A stretch of 23,030 nucleotides of DNA from Bacillota bacterium (GCA_023424995.1 JAFADH010000369.1:1-23030); one strand, 5' to 3'. Counted from the first letter of the stretch, positions 7,539 to 16,043 are shown. Numbers and translations: made by a program. The notes: generated by a model from the letters alone, not told the origin.

Positions 7539-9926
7539 TCATCCATTTGCTTCGTCTGCCCGTATACACAGCGGATACTCTTTTCCATAGGACAGAAACA
7601 ATGAAATAACACCATTACCGGTATCACAATCGTATCGGTCAGGAAGCTGAACTTCATTCTCATACACCCGGACCCGCTCTCCGGAATGATAATAAATCTT
7701 GCATTCACCTGAGCCGGAGACAGTGAAACGAAGTTCCTTCTCTCCTCCTGCAAAATTCCGGATGGCAGCTCCCGTGCACTTTCGCAGATACAGTCCTCGT
7801 TCTTCCCCTGTCGTCAATATCCGAATTGTGGTGGAAGCCGACATTTCCAGTACATCCAGGGGCAGCTTCCAGGATTCCTTAATACTGTAACCGCCGATTT
7901 GTATGGTATCTATATAGCTGCCTGTTCCGATTCCTTCAATCGTCCAGGTTTTCCCCATATAATGCATATTCTCTATCTTAAAGTCACCGGTACCGGCCGG
8001 TGAGAACGTAAATCCCCCGATATCACAGAGGACACCGAGATATCCATGCAGGATATTCTGATACCAGCTTCTCATGGAATATGCCTGCCATATTCCGGAA
8101 TTGGCATTCCACCGGTCCTTTTCGGGATATTTCGTCTCGATCATATAGGAAATGCCTTCCGGGCAGAGCAGATTACGCGTCCAGTAACCCACACGCTCTC
8201 CCCAGTAGTGAAGCAGGTCTGTCTGCTTCATACGGTTTGCGGTCTGCACAAAATACCCTTCCACCGCAGGCCAGGTGCAATGAAGCTGGTTTGCATCCAT
8301 ATCATAGGATTCGTCCCATACGGGAATGGCGCGTATCCCTGCCTCTGAGACCGCATTCTCCCGCATGAATTCAATACATTCCGGCATGGTCCGGTAAACC
8401 AGGTCTTCACAGTATTCATTCTCCCAGAATATTCCGCACACATTATAGGAATCCCGCTGCAGCAGCGTCTCGCTGTCTGCGGAATTCACATAAAAGCCAC
8501 GGTCTTTGGCATACAGTATCCTGTCAAAATTCTGTTCCATGGCGGTGCAATAGGCATATGCCTCCTTCGCGGTCTCTTCGTCCCTGCTTAACTGGGCCAG
8601 TACCTGCATGGAGCGGAGGGAGCAGTAAGCCGTTGTATTATTAAACAGACTGAAATCCCTGCCTGTCTCTTTCATCATGGCAGGAAAATCAGGGAACAGG
8701 GACATTCCTTCAAACAGCCCCGCTTCTTCTTTCCGGCTTCCCAGCATTCTTTGATAGATGCCGTAAGCGAATCCATAATGCTTAAGCACGGCTTCCCGGT
8801 TTCCTGTCAGGGCATAGTAGCTCTGCAGCAGGCACAGGTATAGCCCCTGTGTGACTGCTACCATATAGGAAGCCGGCTTATTGGATAAGGTATAGGCATG
8901 GGCAATTCCATTCTCCTGATCCGAGGTCTCCTCAAAGAAATCCAGCATAGCCTCTATCATCTTTTCATCGCCCCAATAGACAGAAGACATATTCGCTATC
9001 ATACTGTCCCAGCCCCAGTTCCAGTAACGGGAGGTCTGTGCCCTGACAGTTCCCGGCCGTTCCTTCAGCTTTAAGGCTTCATGGTACAGCGGAGCCAGGG
9101 AAATAAAATCCTCCAGGTCTTTATTCCGGCAGGAAAGTATCGGTGCCTGCTCTATCACCCCTTTATACCGCCCATACTGTTCCCTTAAAAGCCTTTCATA
9201 ATCAGCGGAAAGCTTTTCTGTCTTTTTAAACAGGAGCTCCTCCCGGGAATCAAGTGCCGTATAAAACAGATACGTACCATTCTCCTTAAGCTCCTCACTG
9301 ATGCAGTCGATTCTCTTCTGGACCGGCTTGCGTATTACCTCAAAGGGCTGATTGCTCCCAACTCCGATATGCAGCTGCCATGAGCTGTCAGTATGCTCCT
9401 CCGTCTCTGTGAAGCCTCCCAGCATCAATCCCCGGTCTTCTTCATATTTCCAATCGTTCCACACCCGTTTCATTCCAAGGGGGTCGTAACGGTAATCCCC
9501 TGTTAGAGCCGGAATCAGCTGTGTACTCTGGTAAAAATGCATCTTGAACCGGTATCTGTCCGACAGCCTCTGCGGTGTCCTGACCAGGAATACCATAGAT
9601 TCCTCCAGGTTCATTACACTGAATTGGAACAGATCCTCTCCGACTCTCCAATCCGCCGTCATTCCGAAGGGCCACAGCTCCACATTCTCATACTCCGGCG
9701 CATACTGGAGCTTCCCTTTCATCAAAAAGCAGCGAAAGGTATCAAACAGGCCTTTCACAAAGACCAGGTTATTACCTCCGCAGTTCTTCCTGGCAAAATA
9801 CTCTACCCAATTAACTCCTGTTTCATCATAAGAGAAGGCCAGCCTTCCGTCTGCAAACCACCTGGGGGCCTGGGGAATTCCGCTCCTGCTTCGTATTATG
9901 CCTTTGTCTATCCAATAATCCTTCAT
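7539..9926 (-). CDS. Six-hairpin (alpha/alpha)6 glycosidase-like protein, GH63/GH37-like
   Basis: A 795-residue protein with no signal peptide. Residues about 1-260 look like a beta-sandwich. Residues about 265-630 are helix-rich and carry marks of the six-hairpin glycosidase superfamily (GH37, GH63, GH15, GH78 and relatives): TSRYWNWGWDSMIANMSSVYW (from 298), with Asp307 as a candidate general acid, LHCTWPAVEGYF (about 548-559) and NANSGIWQAYSMRSWYQNIL (607-626). A C-terminal beta domain (about 640-795) closes the protein. It probably trims an alpha-linked residue from the imported glycan, but I cannot assign a family or substrate. The start has a weak upstream signal (GAGAAAGG about 11 nt before the ATG). 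The gene lies between the unassigned hydrolase candidate and GH38, 92 and 65 nt away. Fold superfamily is moderately sure; activity is inferred. Confidence 0.72.
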   Translation of the reverse strand: MKDYWIDKGIIRSRSGIPQAPRWFADGRLAFSYDETGVNWVEYFARKNCGGNNLVFVKGLFDTFRCFLMKGKLQYAPEYENVELWPFGMTADWRVGEDLFQFSVMNLEESMVFLVRTPQRLSDRYRFKMHFYQSTQLIPALTGDYRYDPLGMKRVWNDWKYEEDRGLMLGGFTETEEHTDSSWQLHIGVGSNQPFEVIRKPVQKRIDCISEELKENGTYLFYTALDSREELLFKKTEKLSADYERLLREQYGRYKGVIEQAPILSCRNKDLEDFISLAPLYHEALKLKERPGTVRAQTSRYWNWGWDSMIANMSSVYWGDEKMIEAMLDFFEETSDQENGIAHAYTLSNKPASYMVAVTQGLYLCLLQSYYALTGNREAVLKHYGFAYGIYQRMLGSRKEEAGLFEGMSLFPDFPAMMKETGRDFSLFNNTTAYCSLRSMQVLAQLSRDEETAKEAYAYCTAMEQNFDRILYAKDRGFYVNSADSETLLQRDSYNVCGIFWENEYCEDLVYRTMPECIEFMRENAVSEAGIRAIPVWDESYDMDANQLHCTWPAVEGYFVQTANRMKQTDLLHYWGERVGYWTRNLLCPEGISYMIETKYPEKDRWNANSGIWQAYSMRSWYQNILHGYLGVLCDIGGFTFSPAGTGDFKIENMHYMGKTWTIEGIGTGSYIDTIQIGGYSIKESWKLPLDVLEMSASTTIRILTTGEERGLYLRKCTGAAIRNFAGGEKELRFTVSGSGECKIYYHSGERVRVYENEVQLPDRYDCDTGNGVISLFLSYGKEYPLCIRADEANG

Positions 9927-9982
9927 TTAGTAACCATGCCTTTCTCTCAACCTGTAAATCGGGGCAGCCGCACAAATTTGCT

Positions 9983-10011
9983 GTGTAAATTATGTCTTTT
10001 ATAATTCACAC
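9983..10011 (-). other. Intercistronic near-perfect inverted repeat (stem-loop)
   Basis: In the 92-bp gap between two enzyme genes, GTGTAAATTAT and ATAATTCACAC form 11-bp arms with a single mismatch (a G-U pair on the minus-strand RNA) and a 7-nt loop. No T-run follows on the minus strand, so it is not a standard terminator. It could be an mRNA processing or stability hairpin, or a DNA operator. Confidence 0.55.
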
Positions 10012-10018
10012 CGACATC

Positions 10019-12046
10019 TCAAATAACAGATAAAACATTTTTAACTTTCTTCCCATTCACAATAGCCGTATAATCCGAGGGGGTATGCAGCTCCAAAAGC
10101 TCTCCCTCCCTGCACCTTACAACAAGGAAGTCTTCTCCCTCAAATGTAATATCACAGCCCTCTATACTGCAATTTACCGACAGATAATTCTTGCAGGGCA
10201 GGCTTCCCTTGGCGGTAAATACCGCGGCACCGTCCTGGTACCTGCAGCCGTTCACCCAGCGGTTGGCTGCTATCTTATGCTTTTTCAGCCATGCTATTGT
10301 TGTTCTTATATCCGGTATATTCTCACAGCTTGCATCTGCCAGCTTCCTTAAGCCTTCATAAGCCGCCCTTGCGCTTGTGCCGTCCTTATAATACTCACAG
10401 GTGCCTGCCAGCATCAGCGGCCTGCCATCCCCGGCATAGTCCGCCAGGAATTCCAATACACACTCCTCCATGCATTCTGTCTCCAGGTAGATCAGCGCAT
10501 CATACTGCTGTGTGCCGTAGGAAAGCACTCCCTCCTTATATTGCACACTATGATTGGATATCTCCGTACTGGGAACGAGATCACACAGATATTCGTCAAA
10601 CAGTCCGTTCGTATACCGTAAGATCCCCGGGAATCTTCCTTCCGTCCGGACGATCTTCGCCGTCTTCTGATTCAGATACCAGTTCGTTACCGCTTCCATG
10701 CCAAAGACCACCAGCACCCGGCTGTCCGGCTGCCGTGACTGTACCGCATCCAGCCTGCTGATCCGTTCTTCCATCTGATTAATGGTGTCCAGGGAATCTG
10801 CCGTCCGAAGCCAGTGGACTCCTCCTTCATTGGGACACTCATAGCCCAGATAGTCCGTCCGCCCTCCAAACCTTGCATTCTGCCAGGTCTCTTCCCAGAA
10901 GGTGGCCAGCTGGTTCGTCCCGTTGGAATACCACATGTTATACCAGACCGGGCTGTTCCACTTATGCGCCATGGCAAGCCGTATGGGCATGATCACATAT
11001 TCATCCGTCTGGGCATAGTCTCTCCTGACCTCCCACCAGCCAAGCCCGTTATGCAGGGTATCAAAGGTACTGTCATCCTTGTCGCACCATAAGGTAGGAT
11101 GCACCCCGATAAAAGCATCCTTTCCGAAATATCTCTTCCCTGCTTCATAGAACCAGTCATTATTCTTACGGATATTATCACGCAGGACGGATAGATACGT
11201 ATTAATTACCGCATAAGGTTTTCCGGGCTGCTCCTGACTTGTCCAGGCAAAGTAAATCATATCCTCCTTCAGGCTTGTGCCGGTTCTCTTATGATATTCC
11301 TCATCAAGAATCGGAGAATACGGAAAGACCTCCAGGTGATAAGCTCCCTTTTCAAACCTTGTCTGAAGATCATAGCCCCATTCATCATTCGCCACGCCCC
11401 CAAGCTTCAAATCGCCGACAGCCTGAAACATCTTCTCATAATAGGTATATAGAAAGGGTGAGAATAAATCCGGTACCCCATGGGTATATATAGCTGCTAT
11501 ACACACTTTCTTACCGGCATTCTCCTTGCCCGCATTGATCTTATATTCAGTGATCCCATCCTTCTTACACAAAAGCACCTCTATCTGCCGTATTGAATTA
11601 TTATCATAAATTCCCTTGTCAACGGGTCTAAAAGCCCAGGCTCCGGCTATATAAGCCGGTCCTTCATTACCGGAGCTGCGCCCGGTACGCCCCCGGTACG
11701 GATTTTGTTTTGCGATAACAGCCCTTCCGGCTTCGTCCAGATCGCCTTCAATAAATTGAATATCCAGCAATTCGCCGGCCGCATCCTCCCTGCGCATCTC
11801 TTCCAGCTCATTGCGCACATCGATATCCAGCAAAAGCCTGGCATGATAGTCTTCCAAAAGTACCGTGCACTTTTTAACCAGCCGGATAATACGTTCATCC
11901 ACAAACGGAAGTCCAAGATGATGAAGGCTTACATACAGCAGATCCACCTGCATTCTTTCGTAGATATCCCGGATATCCTGTTCCAGTTTGCCTTCCGTAA
12001 AGATACTCTCGTCCCATTTCCAATATAAAATCTTCGGATTTCCCAT
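10019..12046 (-). CDS. Uncharacterised TIM-barrel protein, candidate glycoside hydrolase
   Basis: I do not recognise a named family. The frame opens at a TTG (12055) that touches the ribosome binding site; the ATG at 12046, 9 nt after GGAAAGGAAGG, is preferred (675 aa). No signal peptide. The N-terminal part has strand-helix units typical of a TIM barrel (LLYVSLHHLGLPFVDERI, ARLLLDIDVRNE). A probable beta insertion follows (about 95-185), then the barrel resumes with SPFLYTYYEKMF and GGVANDEWGYDL, where Asp221-Glu222 resembles a catalytic acid on a barrel strand. YECPNEGGVHW (Glu403, Glu407) is a candidate nucleophile region. Residues about 440-550 (RVLVVFGMEA, YDALIYLETE, RPLMLAGT) look like a glutamine-amidotransferase-like fold of the kind fused in GH42 trimerisation domains, and a short beta tail closes the protein. 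It lies 19 nt after the second permease gene, first among the enzymes. A hydrolase role is inferred. Confidence 0.6.
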   Translation of the reverse strand: MGNPKILYWKWDESIFTEGKLEQDIRDIYERMQVDLLYVSLHHLGLPFVDERIIRLVKKCTVLLEDYHARLLLDIDVRNELEEMRREDAAGELLDIQFIEGDLDEAGRAVIAKQNPYRGRTGRSSGNEGPAYIAGAWAFRPVDKGIYDNNSIRQIEVLLCKKDGITEYKINAGKENAGKKVCIAAIYTHGVPDLFSPFLYTYYEKMFQAVGDLKLGGVANDEWGYDLQTRFEKGAYHLEVFPYSPILDEEYHKRTGTSLKEDMIYFAWTSQEQPGKPYAVINTYLSVLRDNIRKNNDWFYEAGKRYFGKDAFIGVHPTLWCDKDDSTFDTLHNGLGWWEVRRDYAQTDEYVIMPIRLAMAHKWNSPVWYNMWYSNGTNQLATFWEETWQNARFGGRTDYLGYECPNEGGVHWLRTADSLDTINQMEERISRLDAVQSRQPDSRVLVVFGMEAVTNWYLNQKTAKIVRTEGRFPGILRYTNGLFDEYLCDLVPSTEISNHSVQYKEGVLSYGTQQYDALIYLETECMEECVLEFLADYAGDGRPLMLAGTCEYYKDGTSARAAYEGLRKLADASCENIPDIRTTIAWLKKHKIAANRWVNGCRYQDGAAVFTAKGSLPCKNYLSVNCSIEGCDITFEGEDFLVVRCREGELLELHTPSDYTAIVNGKKVKNVLSVI

Positions 12047-12065
12047 TATCTGCAACCTTCCTTTC

Positions 12066-12977
12066 CTAGCCCTTTACCGCTCCGGTTATCATTCCCTTTA
12101 CAAAGTATTTCTGCAATCCCGTGAACACAATGACCAGCGGCACGGTTGCCACCACCATCATTGCGAACATAATGGCATCGGAGGAAATACTGTTGGGATC
12201 GATCACCGTTCCCATGGGATTCCTGCTTGGATCCGCCAATAATTGCTTCATATAGTGTATTGCGGATACGATATTATTTAAAACCATGGTCACCGGATAC
12301 ATATCCCTGTCCGTGATATACAGAATCGGAGAGTTAACATCATTCCAATAAGTCAGTATATAGGACAGCGCAATGGTAGCTATGGCCGGCTTTGATAAGG
12401 GCATTACGATCCTCCAGAAGATTTTCTGTTCGGAAGCTCCGTCAATCTTGGCAGATTCCATCAGGGAAGGCGGGATATCCTGGAACAGCACCCTCAGCAT
12501 AAAGATGGTAAAAGGCGCCGCCATTCCCGGTATGATCAAGGACAGCAGATCGTTCTTCCAGCCCAGATACCGTACAATCAGTATATAGCTTGCAACGGTT
12601 CCGCCGCTGAACATCATGGGGATAAATAAAAAGGTAGAAATTGCTTTCCGGTACGCGAAGTCCCGCCTGGAGAGCGGATAAGCGATATATGCCGTTATCA
12701 GCAGATTCACTACCGTGCCTGCTCCCGTCACAATAATAGATACTCCGTATCCTTTTAACAGCTGCGCAGGTACCCGGAACAGATACTTATAGGCATCCAG
12801 TGAAAATTCCGATGGCCATATCTGGTATCCGTACTGCAGGATACTTTCATTCTCCGTAATGGAAATCATAATGGTAAGAACCATGGGCAGCAGTGTAACA
12901 ACAGCTACCAGCATCATTGTAATATGCACGAACAGATTTGTACCGATTTTCTCCGCACTCATTTTACGTGTCGTCAT
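12066..12977 (-). CDS. Sugar ABC transporter permease, LplC/YtcP type (CUT1)
   Basis: One of two membrane subunits that form the channel of the oligosaccharide importer in the cytoplasmic membrane. Hydrophobic segments appear near residues 20-42, 80-103, 113-135, 145-165, 195-220 and 265-290 in the chosen frame. The EAA-loop signature that contacts the ATPase reads ESAKIDGAS (about 174-182), followed by IFWRIVMPLSKP. The C-terminus (KYFVKGMITGAVKG) is typical of the LplC/YtcP group. The frame extends to 13007, overlapping the upstream permease gene, but AAAGGGAG 9 nt before the ATG at 12977 supports that start (303 aa), 16 nt after the previous stop. Translation is probably coupled to the first permease. 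No ATPase gene is nearby, so a shared MsmX-like ATPase is inferred. Confidence 0.9.
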   Translation of the reverse strand: MTTRKMSAEKIGTNLFVHITMMLVAVVTLLPMVLTIMISITENESILQYGYQIWPSEFSLDAYKYLFRVPAQLLKGYGVSIIVTGAGTVVNLLITAYIAYPLSRRDFAYRKAISTFLFIPMMFSGGTVASYILIVRYLGWKNDLLSLIIPGMAAPFTIFMLRVLFQDIPPSLMESAKIDGASEQKIFWRIVMPLSKPAIATIALSYILTYWNDVNSPILYITDRDMYPVTMVLNNIVSAIHYMKQLLADPSRNPMGTVIDPNSISSDAIMFAMMVVATVPLVIVFTGLQKYFVKGMITGAVKG

Positions 12978-12993
12978 AAGCTTTCTCTCCCTT

Positions 12994-13926
12994 TTAGAAT
13001 AATGCATAGTCTTTATCGTATCTTTTTGCCAGCTTATTCGTCAGAATGAGCATGACACATCCCACCGCATTCTGAAACAACGATACCGCAGAAGACATAG
13101 TGAAATTATTATTCTGTGTCAATGCCCGGAACACATAGGTATCTATGGTATCCGTCCATGCATAAAGCTGCGGTGAGTTCCTGGTCACATAATAGAACAA
13201 ACCGAAATCCGTCTTGATGATACTGCCCATATTAATAATCAGTAAGACCATGAACATCGGCTTCAGGTGAGGTACGGAGATGTTCCAGATCCGCTGCAGC
13301 TTCGTGGCTCCGTCTATCTCCGCCGCTTCAAACAGCTCTTTGTCTATGGACATAAGGACGCTGTAATAGATCAGGCTTCCGAAGCCCGCTCCCTTCCAGG
13401 CGTTAATGATCGGCAAGATAGCAACCCAGTATACGGGCTTCGCATAGAAATTTATCTTATTGCCTGTGAGATCCAGCAGGATATTCGTCAGAAAACCGCT
13501 GCTCTGGTTGAGCAGCGCGGTAAGCATCAGTCCCACCAGTACCCATGAAAAGAAATGCGGAATAAAGAGTACCGTCTGATAGAATTTCAACATGATGCGT
13601 TTTGAAACTTCATATAAAATAAGCGCCAGTACTACATTGATCAGCATGCCGGTTATTATGTTAATAGCGCTGATAACCACCGTATTGCGAAGGATATCAA
13701 TAGCGGCATTGGACCGGAAGAAAAATTCAAAGTTCTTAAATCCTATCCACTCGCTTCCGAAGATGCCCAGTCTCGGGTTATAATCTTTGAATGCCAGAAT
13801 AATTCCGATCATGGGCAGATATGAGAATATCAGTGTCTTTATAACAGCCGGCATTGTCATGATCAGCATAGCGCGGTTCTTTTTAAACGTTGTCCTTGCC
13901 TTTGAGGATCTCTTATTTATGTTCAT
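12994..13926 (-). CDS. Sugar ABC transporter permease, LplB type (CUT1)
   Basis: The first membrane subunit of the importer and first gene of the long enzyme operon. The basic N-terminus is followed by about six membrane segments (MLIMTMPAVIKTLIFSYLPM at about 20-40; later ones at about 78-108, 115-140, 168-190, 225-250 and near 280). The family stretch IIAF/ILAFKDYN is present (IILAFKDYNPRLG), and the EAA loop reads EAAEIDGAT with IWNISVPHLKPMF. The frame opens at 13932, but AGAGG lies 7 nt before the ATG at 13926, giving a 310-residue protein. The nearby promoter (13 bp scale elements at 14003-14031) lies about 80 nt upstream. It pairs with the LplC-type subunit and the binding lipoprotein. 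The transported sugar is not known. Confidence 0.9.
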   Translation of the reverse strand: MNINKRSSKARTTFKKNRAMLIMTMPAVIKTLIFSYLPMIGIILAFKDYNPRLGIFGSEWIGFKNFEFFFRSNAAIDILRNTVVISAINIITGMLINVVLALILYEVSKRIMLKFYQTVLFIPHFFSWVLVGLMLTALLNQSSGFLTNILLDLTGNKINFYAKPVYWVAILPIINAWKGAGFGSLIYYSVLMSIDKELFEAAEIDGATKLQRIWNISVPHLKPMFMVLLIINMGSIIKTDFGLFYYVTRNSPQLYAWTDTIDTYVFRALTQNNNFTMSSAVSLFQNAVGCVMLILTNKLAKRYDKDYALF

Positions 13927-14002
13927 CCGCATACCTCTTTTCTGTTTTCTATAAATCTCTTTATTAAGTTACGTCCCGGAGCTGCTCCTGTCTCTTATCT
14001 CA

Positions 14003-14031
14003 TTTATAGCATTGCAGCCTTACCGCGTATA
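14003..14031 (-). promoter_or_regulatory. Promoter P2 of the permease/enzyme operon
   Basis: On the minus strand a -35-like TATACG (14026-14031) and a -10 TATAAA (14003-14008) are 17 bp apart. The same spacing and -10 occur in promoter P1 upstream of the binding-protein gene, and similarity extends from about 14003 to 14106. Shared upstream boxes are ACTACCGAAATC (14031-14042, plus strand) and TATCCGGTT (14091-14099). Conservation between the two copies supports function; the -35 match alone is poor. Confidence 0.65.
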
Positions 14032-14042
14032 CTACCGAAATC

Positions 14043-14291
14043 AATCTAAAGTATTTAAAAAACACCTTTTATACCAATTATTAAACGATATATCCGGTTA
14101 TTAATGTTAATCCCGGCCGTCTTTGCCGAGAACCCTTCCATGTTCTCCGGGCTTCGTAAGAATAGACGCCTCTTTTCAGAAGCGTCTATTCTTACAAAAT
14201 GGTTAATACAATTCTCTTATTGTGTCTGCAAATCTTTCTGTGGTGCCGCATCTGTCTGTGTTATCTTCCGTCCTCACACCGGGAAACGGAA
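14043..14291. other. Intergenic region between binding-protein gene and promoter P2
   Basis: No gene is seen here. It holds the P2 upstream region (to about 14110), a small nested stem-loop (GAGAAC 14128-14133 with GTTCTC 14142-14147, flanked by CCCGG 14112-14116 and CCGGG 14147-14151), and the strong 14-bp stem-loop listed separately. Nothing obvious lies between 14196 and the binding-protein stop at 14292. Confidence 0.6.
14156..14195 (-). terminator. Strong stem-loop after the binding-protein gene (terminator or mRNA-stabilising hairpin)
   Basis: GTAAGAATAGACGC (14156-14169) and GCGTCTATTCTTAC (14182-14195) are perfect 14-bp arms around a 12-nt loop. It lies about 100 nt past the binding-protein stop and before promoter P2. 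On the minus strand no U-tract follows the stem, so a classic rho-independent terminator is not certain. A hairpin that stabilises the binding-protein mRNA and limits read-through, as is common in sugar ABC operons, is equally likely. Confidence 0.6.
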
Positions 14292-15848
14292 TTATTTCGC
14301 TGCGATAAATGCATCCACCGACGCCTGCATGTCGGCTATAATTGCGTCTACGCCCGCATCCTTTAACTCATTCATAAATTTGTCGTATTCCGCCATTGTA
14401 TCATTACCGTATAAGCCTGCTGCGAAAAGAGGCATTCTTTCACTGACAACCGCCGAACAGATTGCAATCTCCGACTGTACCTTGGATCCGTCATAGGTAT
14501 AGCCCATCAGAGAGGATGCCTTGGCTTCCTCATTTGTTTTTCTTGTTATCTCCCATATATCCGCCGGCTGCTGTGCGGATCTGAGTCCGTTGAACACACA
14601 GCCAAGAGCCCAGTTCGTTCCGCTGTACTGGGAACCTTCGATCACTTCAAAAGCATTCCCGTCCACCAGGTTGTAGTGTACTCCTTCAATACCAAAAGCA
14701 AGCAGATTATACAGTTCACTGTCCGTGTTCAGCAGTTCCAGGAACATCAGGGCGCGTTCCGGATTTTCGCTGGTTGCCGAGATTGCATTCAGTGTGGCAA
14801 TGGTTCCGCTGGTATTCATAAAGGCTTCTCCGTCTACCTTCACCACTGCGCTGTCCCAGCCATAGCTCTTTGCCTGCTCTTCGTTATTGCTGAGCCCAAT
14901 GTTGCCGTACTCTGCTACGATCTTGGTCCTGTCAAAGCTGGCGGTAGTTAAAATATCCGCATCGATGACTCCCGCCGCCTGCTGCTCTGCTTTCAGCTGA
15001 ATCATTTCCCGGAAGATATCCGTATCATATTCATTAAATACCGTCGGGTTTTCCTGACTGATATCTGCCGTTCCCGGTGTACTTGAAGAATTTAACCTTT
15101 CCCAGCCTACCGATTGCATATAACCTGCGGATATCCAGTCCGTGCCGTAACACATATTGATCATTTTATTGCCCTTTGCTTCTTCCCCTTCCTTAACACG
15201 AAGTGTAAAATCGGTAAAGGTCCTGAAATCTGCTACGCTTGCTCCGTCGTACTCATCATAGTATTTTCCGTTCAGGGCATAGCCTGATATACGTGCAAAA
15301 AGCTGCTGGTTGATCACCGCATAGATGCGTCCGTTAATGCGTGCCGCATCCCAGATGCCTTCCTTCATGGAGGCCCAAAGACCCGGCGCCAGCTCCGGAA
15401 GCATATCCGTAATATCTGCGAAGGCTCCCTTGGCGGCATTGCTTGCATAAGGCATCGTCCAGTTGGAAGTAAAGCAGATATCGAATTCTTCACCGGAATT
15501 AATGGCCATCTGAACGGTTGTCTCATATTGGTCATGGGGAAGTGCGATCAGCTCCAGCTCAGCGTTTATCTTATCCTTAAGGAGCTTATTGACTTCTTCC
15601 AGCACCTTATCCTCATCGCCGCGGTTGCCGCCGCTTTCATAGGTATACATAACCAGTTTTACGAATTCTGAAGTATCCGGTCCGTCCGTTGGTTCTTCTG
15701 TTCCCACCGGCTCCTGTGTACTGCCTGCGGGCGTGGGCGTCGGATCCGTATTATCCTTAGAACCGCTTGTACAAGCGCCCAGCAATGATACCGACATTGC
15801 AACTGCCATGAACAAGCTTAATAACTTTATAACTTTTCTTTTTTTCAT
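14292..15848 (-). CDS. Extracellular sugar-binding lipoprotein, LplA/YtcQ type
   Basis: This 518-residue protein captures the oligosaccharide outside the cell and passes it to the two permeases. The start at 15848 follows AGAAGGAG by 5 nt; the frame extends further upstream to 15902 but without a ribosome binding site. MKKRKVIKLLSLFMAVAMS is a lipoprotein signal peptide, ending in the lipobox LLGAC with Cys26 as the lipid-anchored residue. A Ser/Thr/Pro/Glu-rich linker follows (about 27-62). The remaining sequence has the type 1 solute-binding fold, with FVKLVMYTYESGGNRGDEDKV at its start and the C-terminal part typical of LplA-like proteins (LLNTDSELYNLLAFGIEG). It has its own promoter P1 and is separated from the permeases by 365 nt with a hairpin, which should allow higher expression. 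Ligand unknown. Confidence 0.92.
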   Translation of the reverse strand: MKKRKVIKLLSLFMAVAMSVSLLGACTSGSKDNTDPTPTPAGSTQEPVGTEEPTDGPDTSEFVKLVMYTYESGGNRGDEDKVLEEVNKLLKDKINAELELIALPHDQYETTVQMAINSGEEFDICFTSNWTMPYASNAAKGAFADITDMLPELAPGLWASMKEGIWDAARINGRIYAVINQQLFARISGYALNGKYYDEYDGASVADFRTFTDFTLRVKEGEEAKGNKMINMCYGTDWISAGYMQSVGWERLNSSSTPGTADISQENPTVFNEYDTDIFREMIQLKAEQQAAGVIDADILTTASFDRTKIVAEYGNIGLSNNEEQAKSYGWDSAVVKVDGEAFMNTSGTIATLNAISATSENPERALMFLELLNTDSELYNLLAFGIEGVHYNLVDGNAFEVIEGSQYSGTNWALGCVFNGLRSAQQPADIWEITRKTNEEAKASSLMGYTYDGSKVQSEIAICSAVVSERMPLFAAGLYGNDTMAEYDKFMNELKDAGVDAIIADMQASVDAFIAAK

Positions 15849-15918
15849 ATTACTCCTTCTCCTTCTTATCTTTTTTAATTTGCAAAGCCCGTGAACCTGC
15901 ACAGGCTTTACACCTACT

Positions 15919-15947
15919 TTTATATCACTGCAGTTTTACTGCGTAAA
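15919..15947 (-). promoter_or_regulatory. Promoter P1 of the binding-protein gene
   Basis: On the minus strand -35-like TTTACG (15942-15947) and -10 TATAAA (15919-15924) are 17 bp apart, placing the start about 65 nt before the ATG at 15848. The region 15919-16023 aligns with the P2 region nearly without gaps (one single-base indel). Shared boxes include ACTACCGAAATC (15947-15958, plus strand) and TATCCGGTT (16006-16014). These boxes are candidate sites for the neighbouring AraC-type regulator. Confidence 0.68.
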
Positions 15948-16043
15948 CTACCGAAATCTTTCCAAGTTATTTGATAAATCAACTTTCGCATCATTTTAAA
16001 CCTATTATCCGGTTTTTGATGTTGGTTATGGGATGTATTGTGC

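Noticed and set aside
9537..10004. Plus-strand open frame of about 155 codons
   Set aside because: It is opposite the start of the six-hairpin gene, with unstructured composition and no domain.
14003..15947. Catabolite-responsive (cre) operators near the promoters
   Set aside because: I saw no sequence close to the usual cre consensus by eye in either promoter region.
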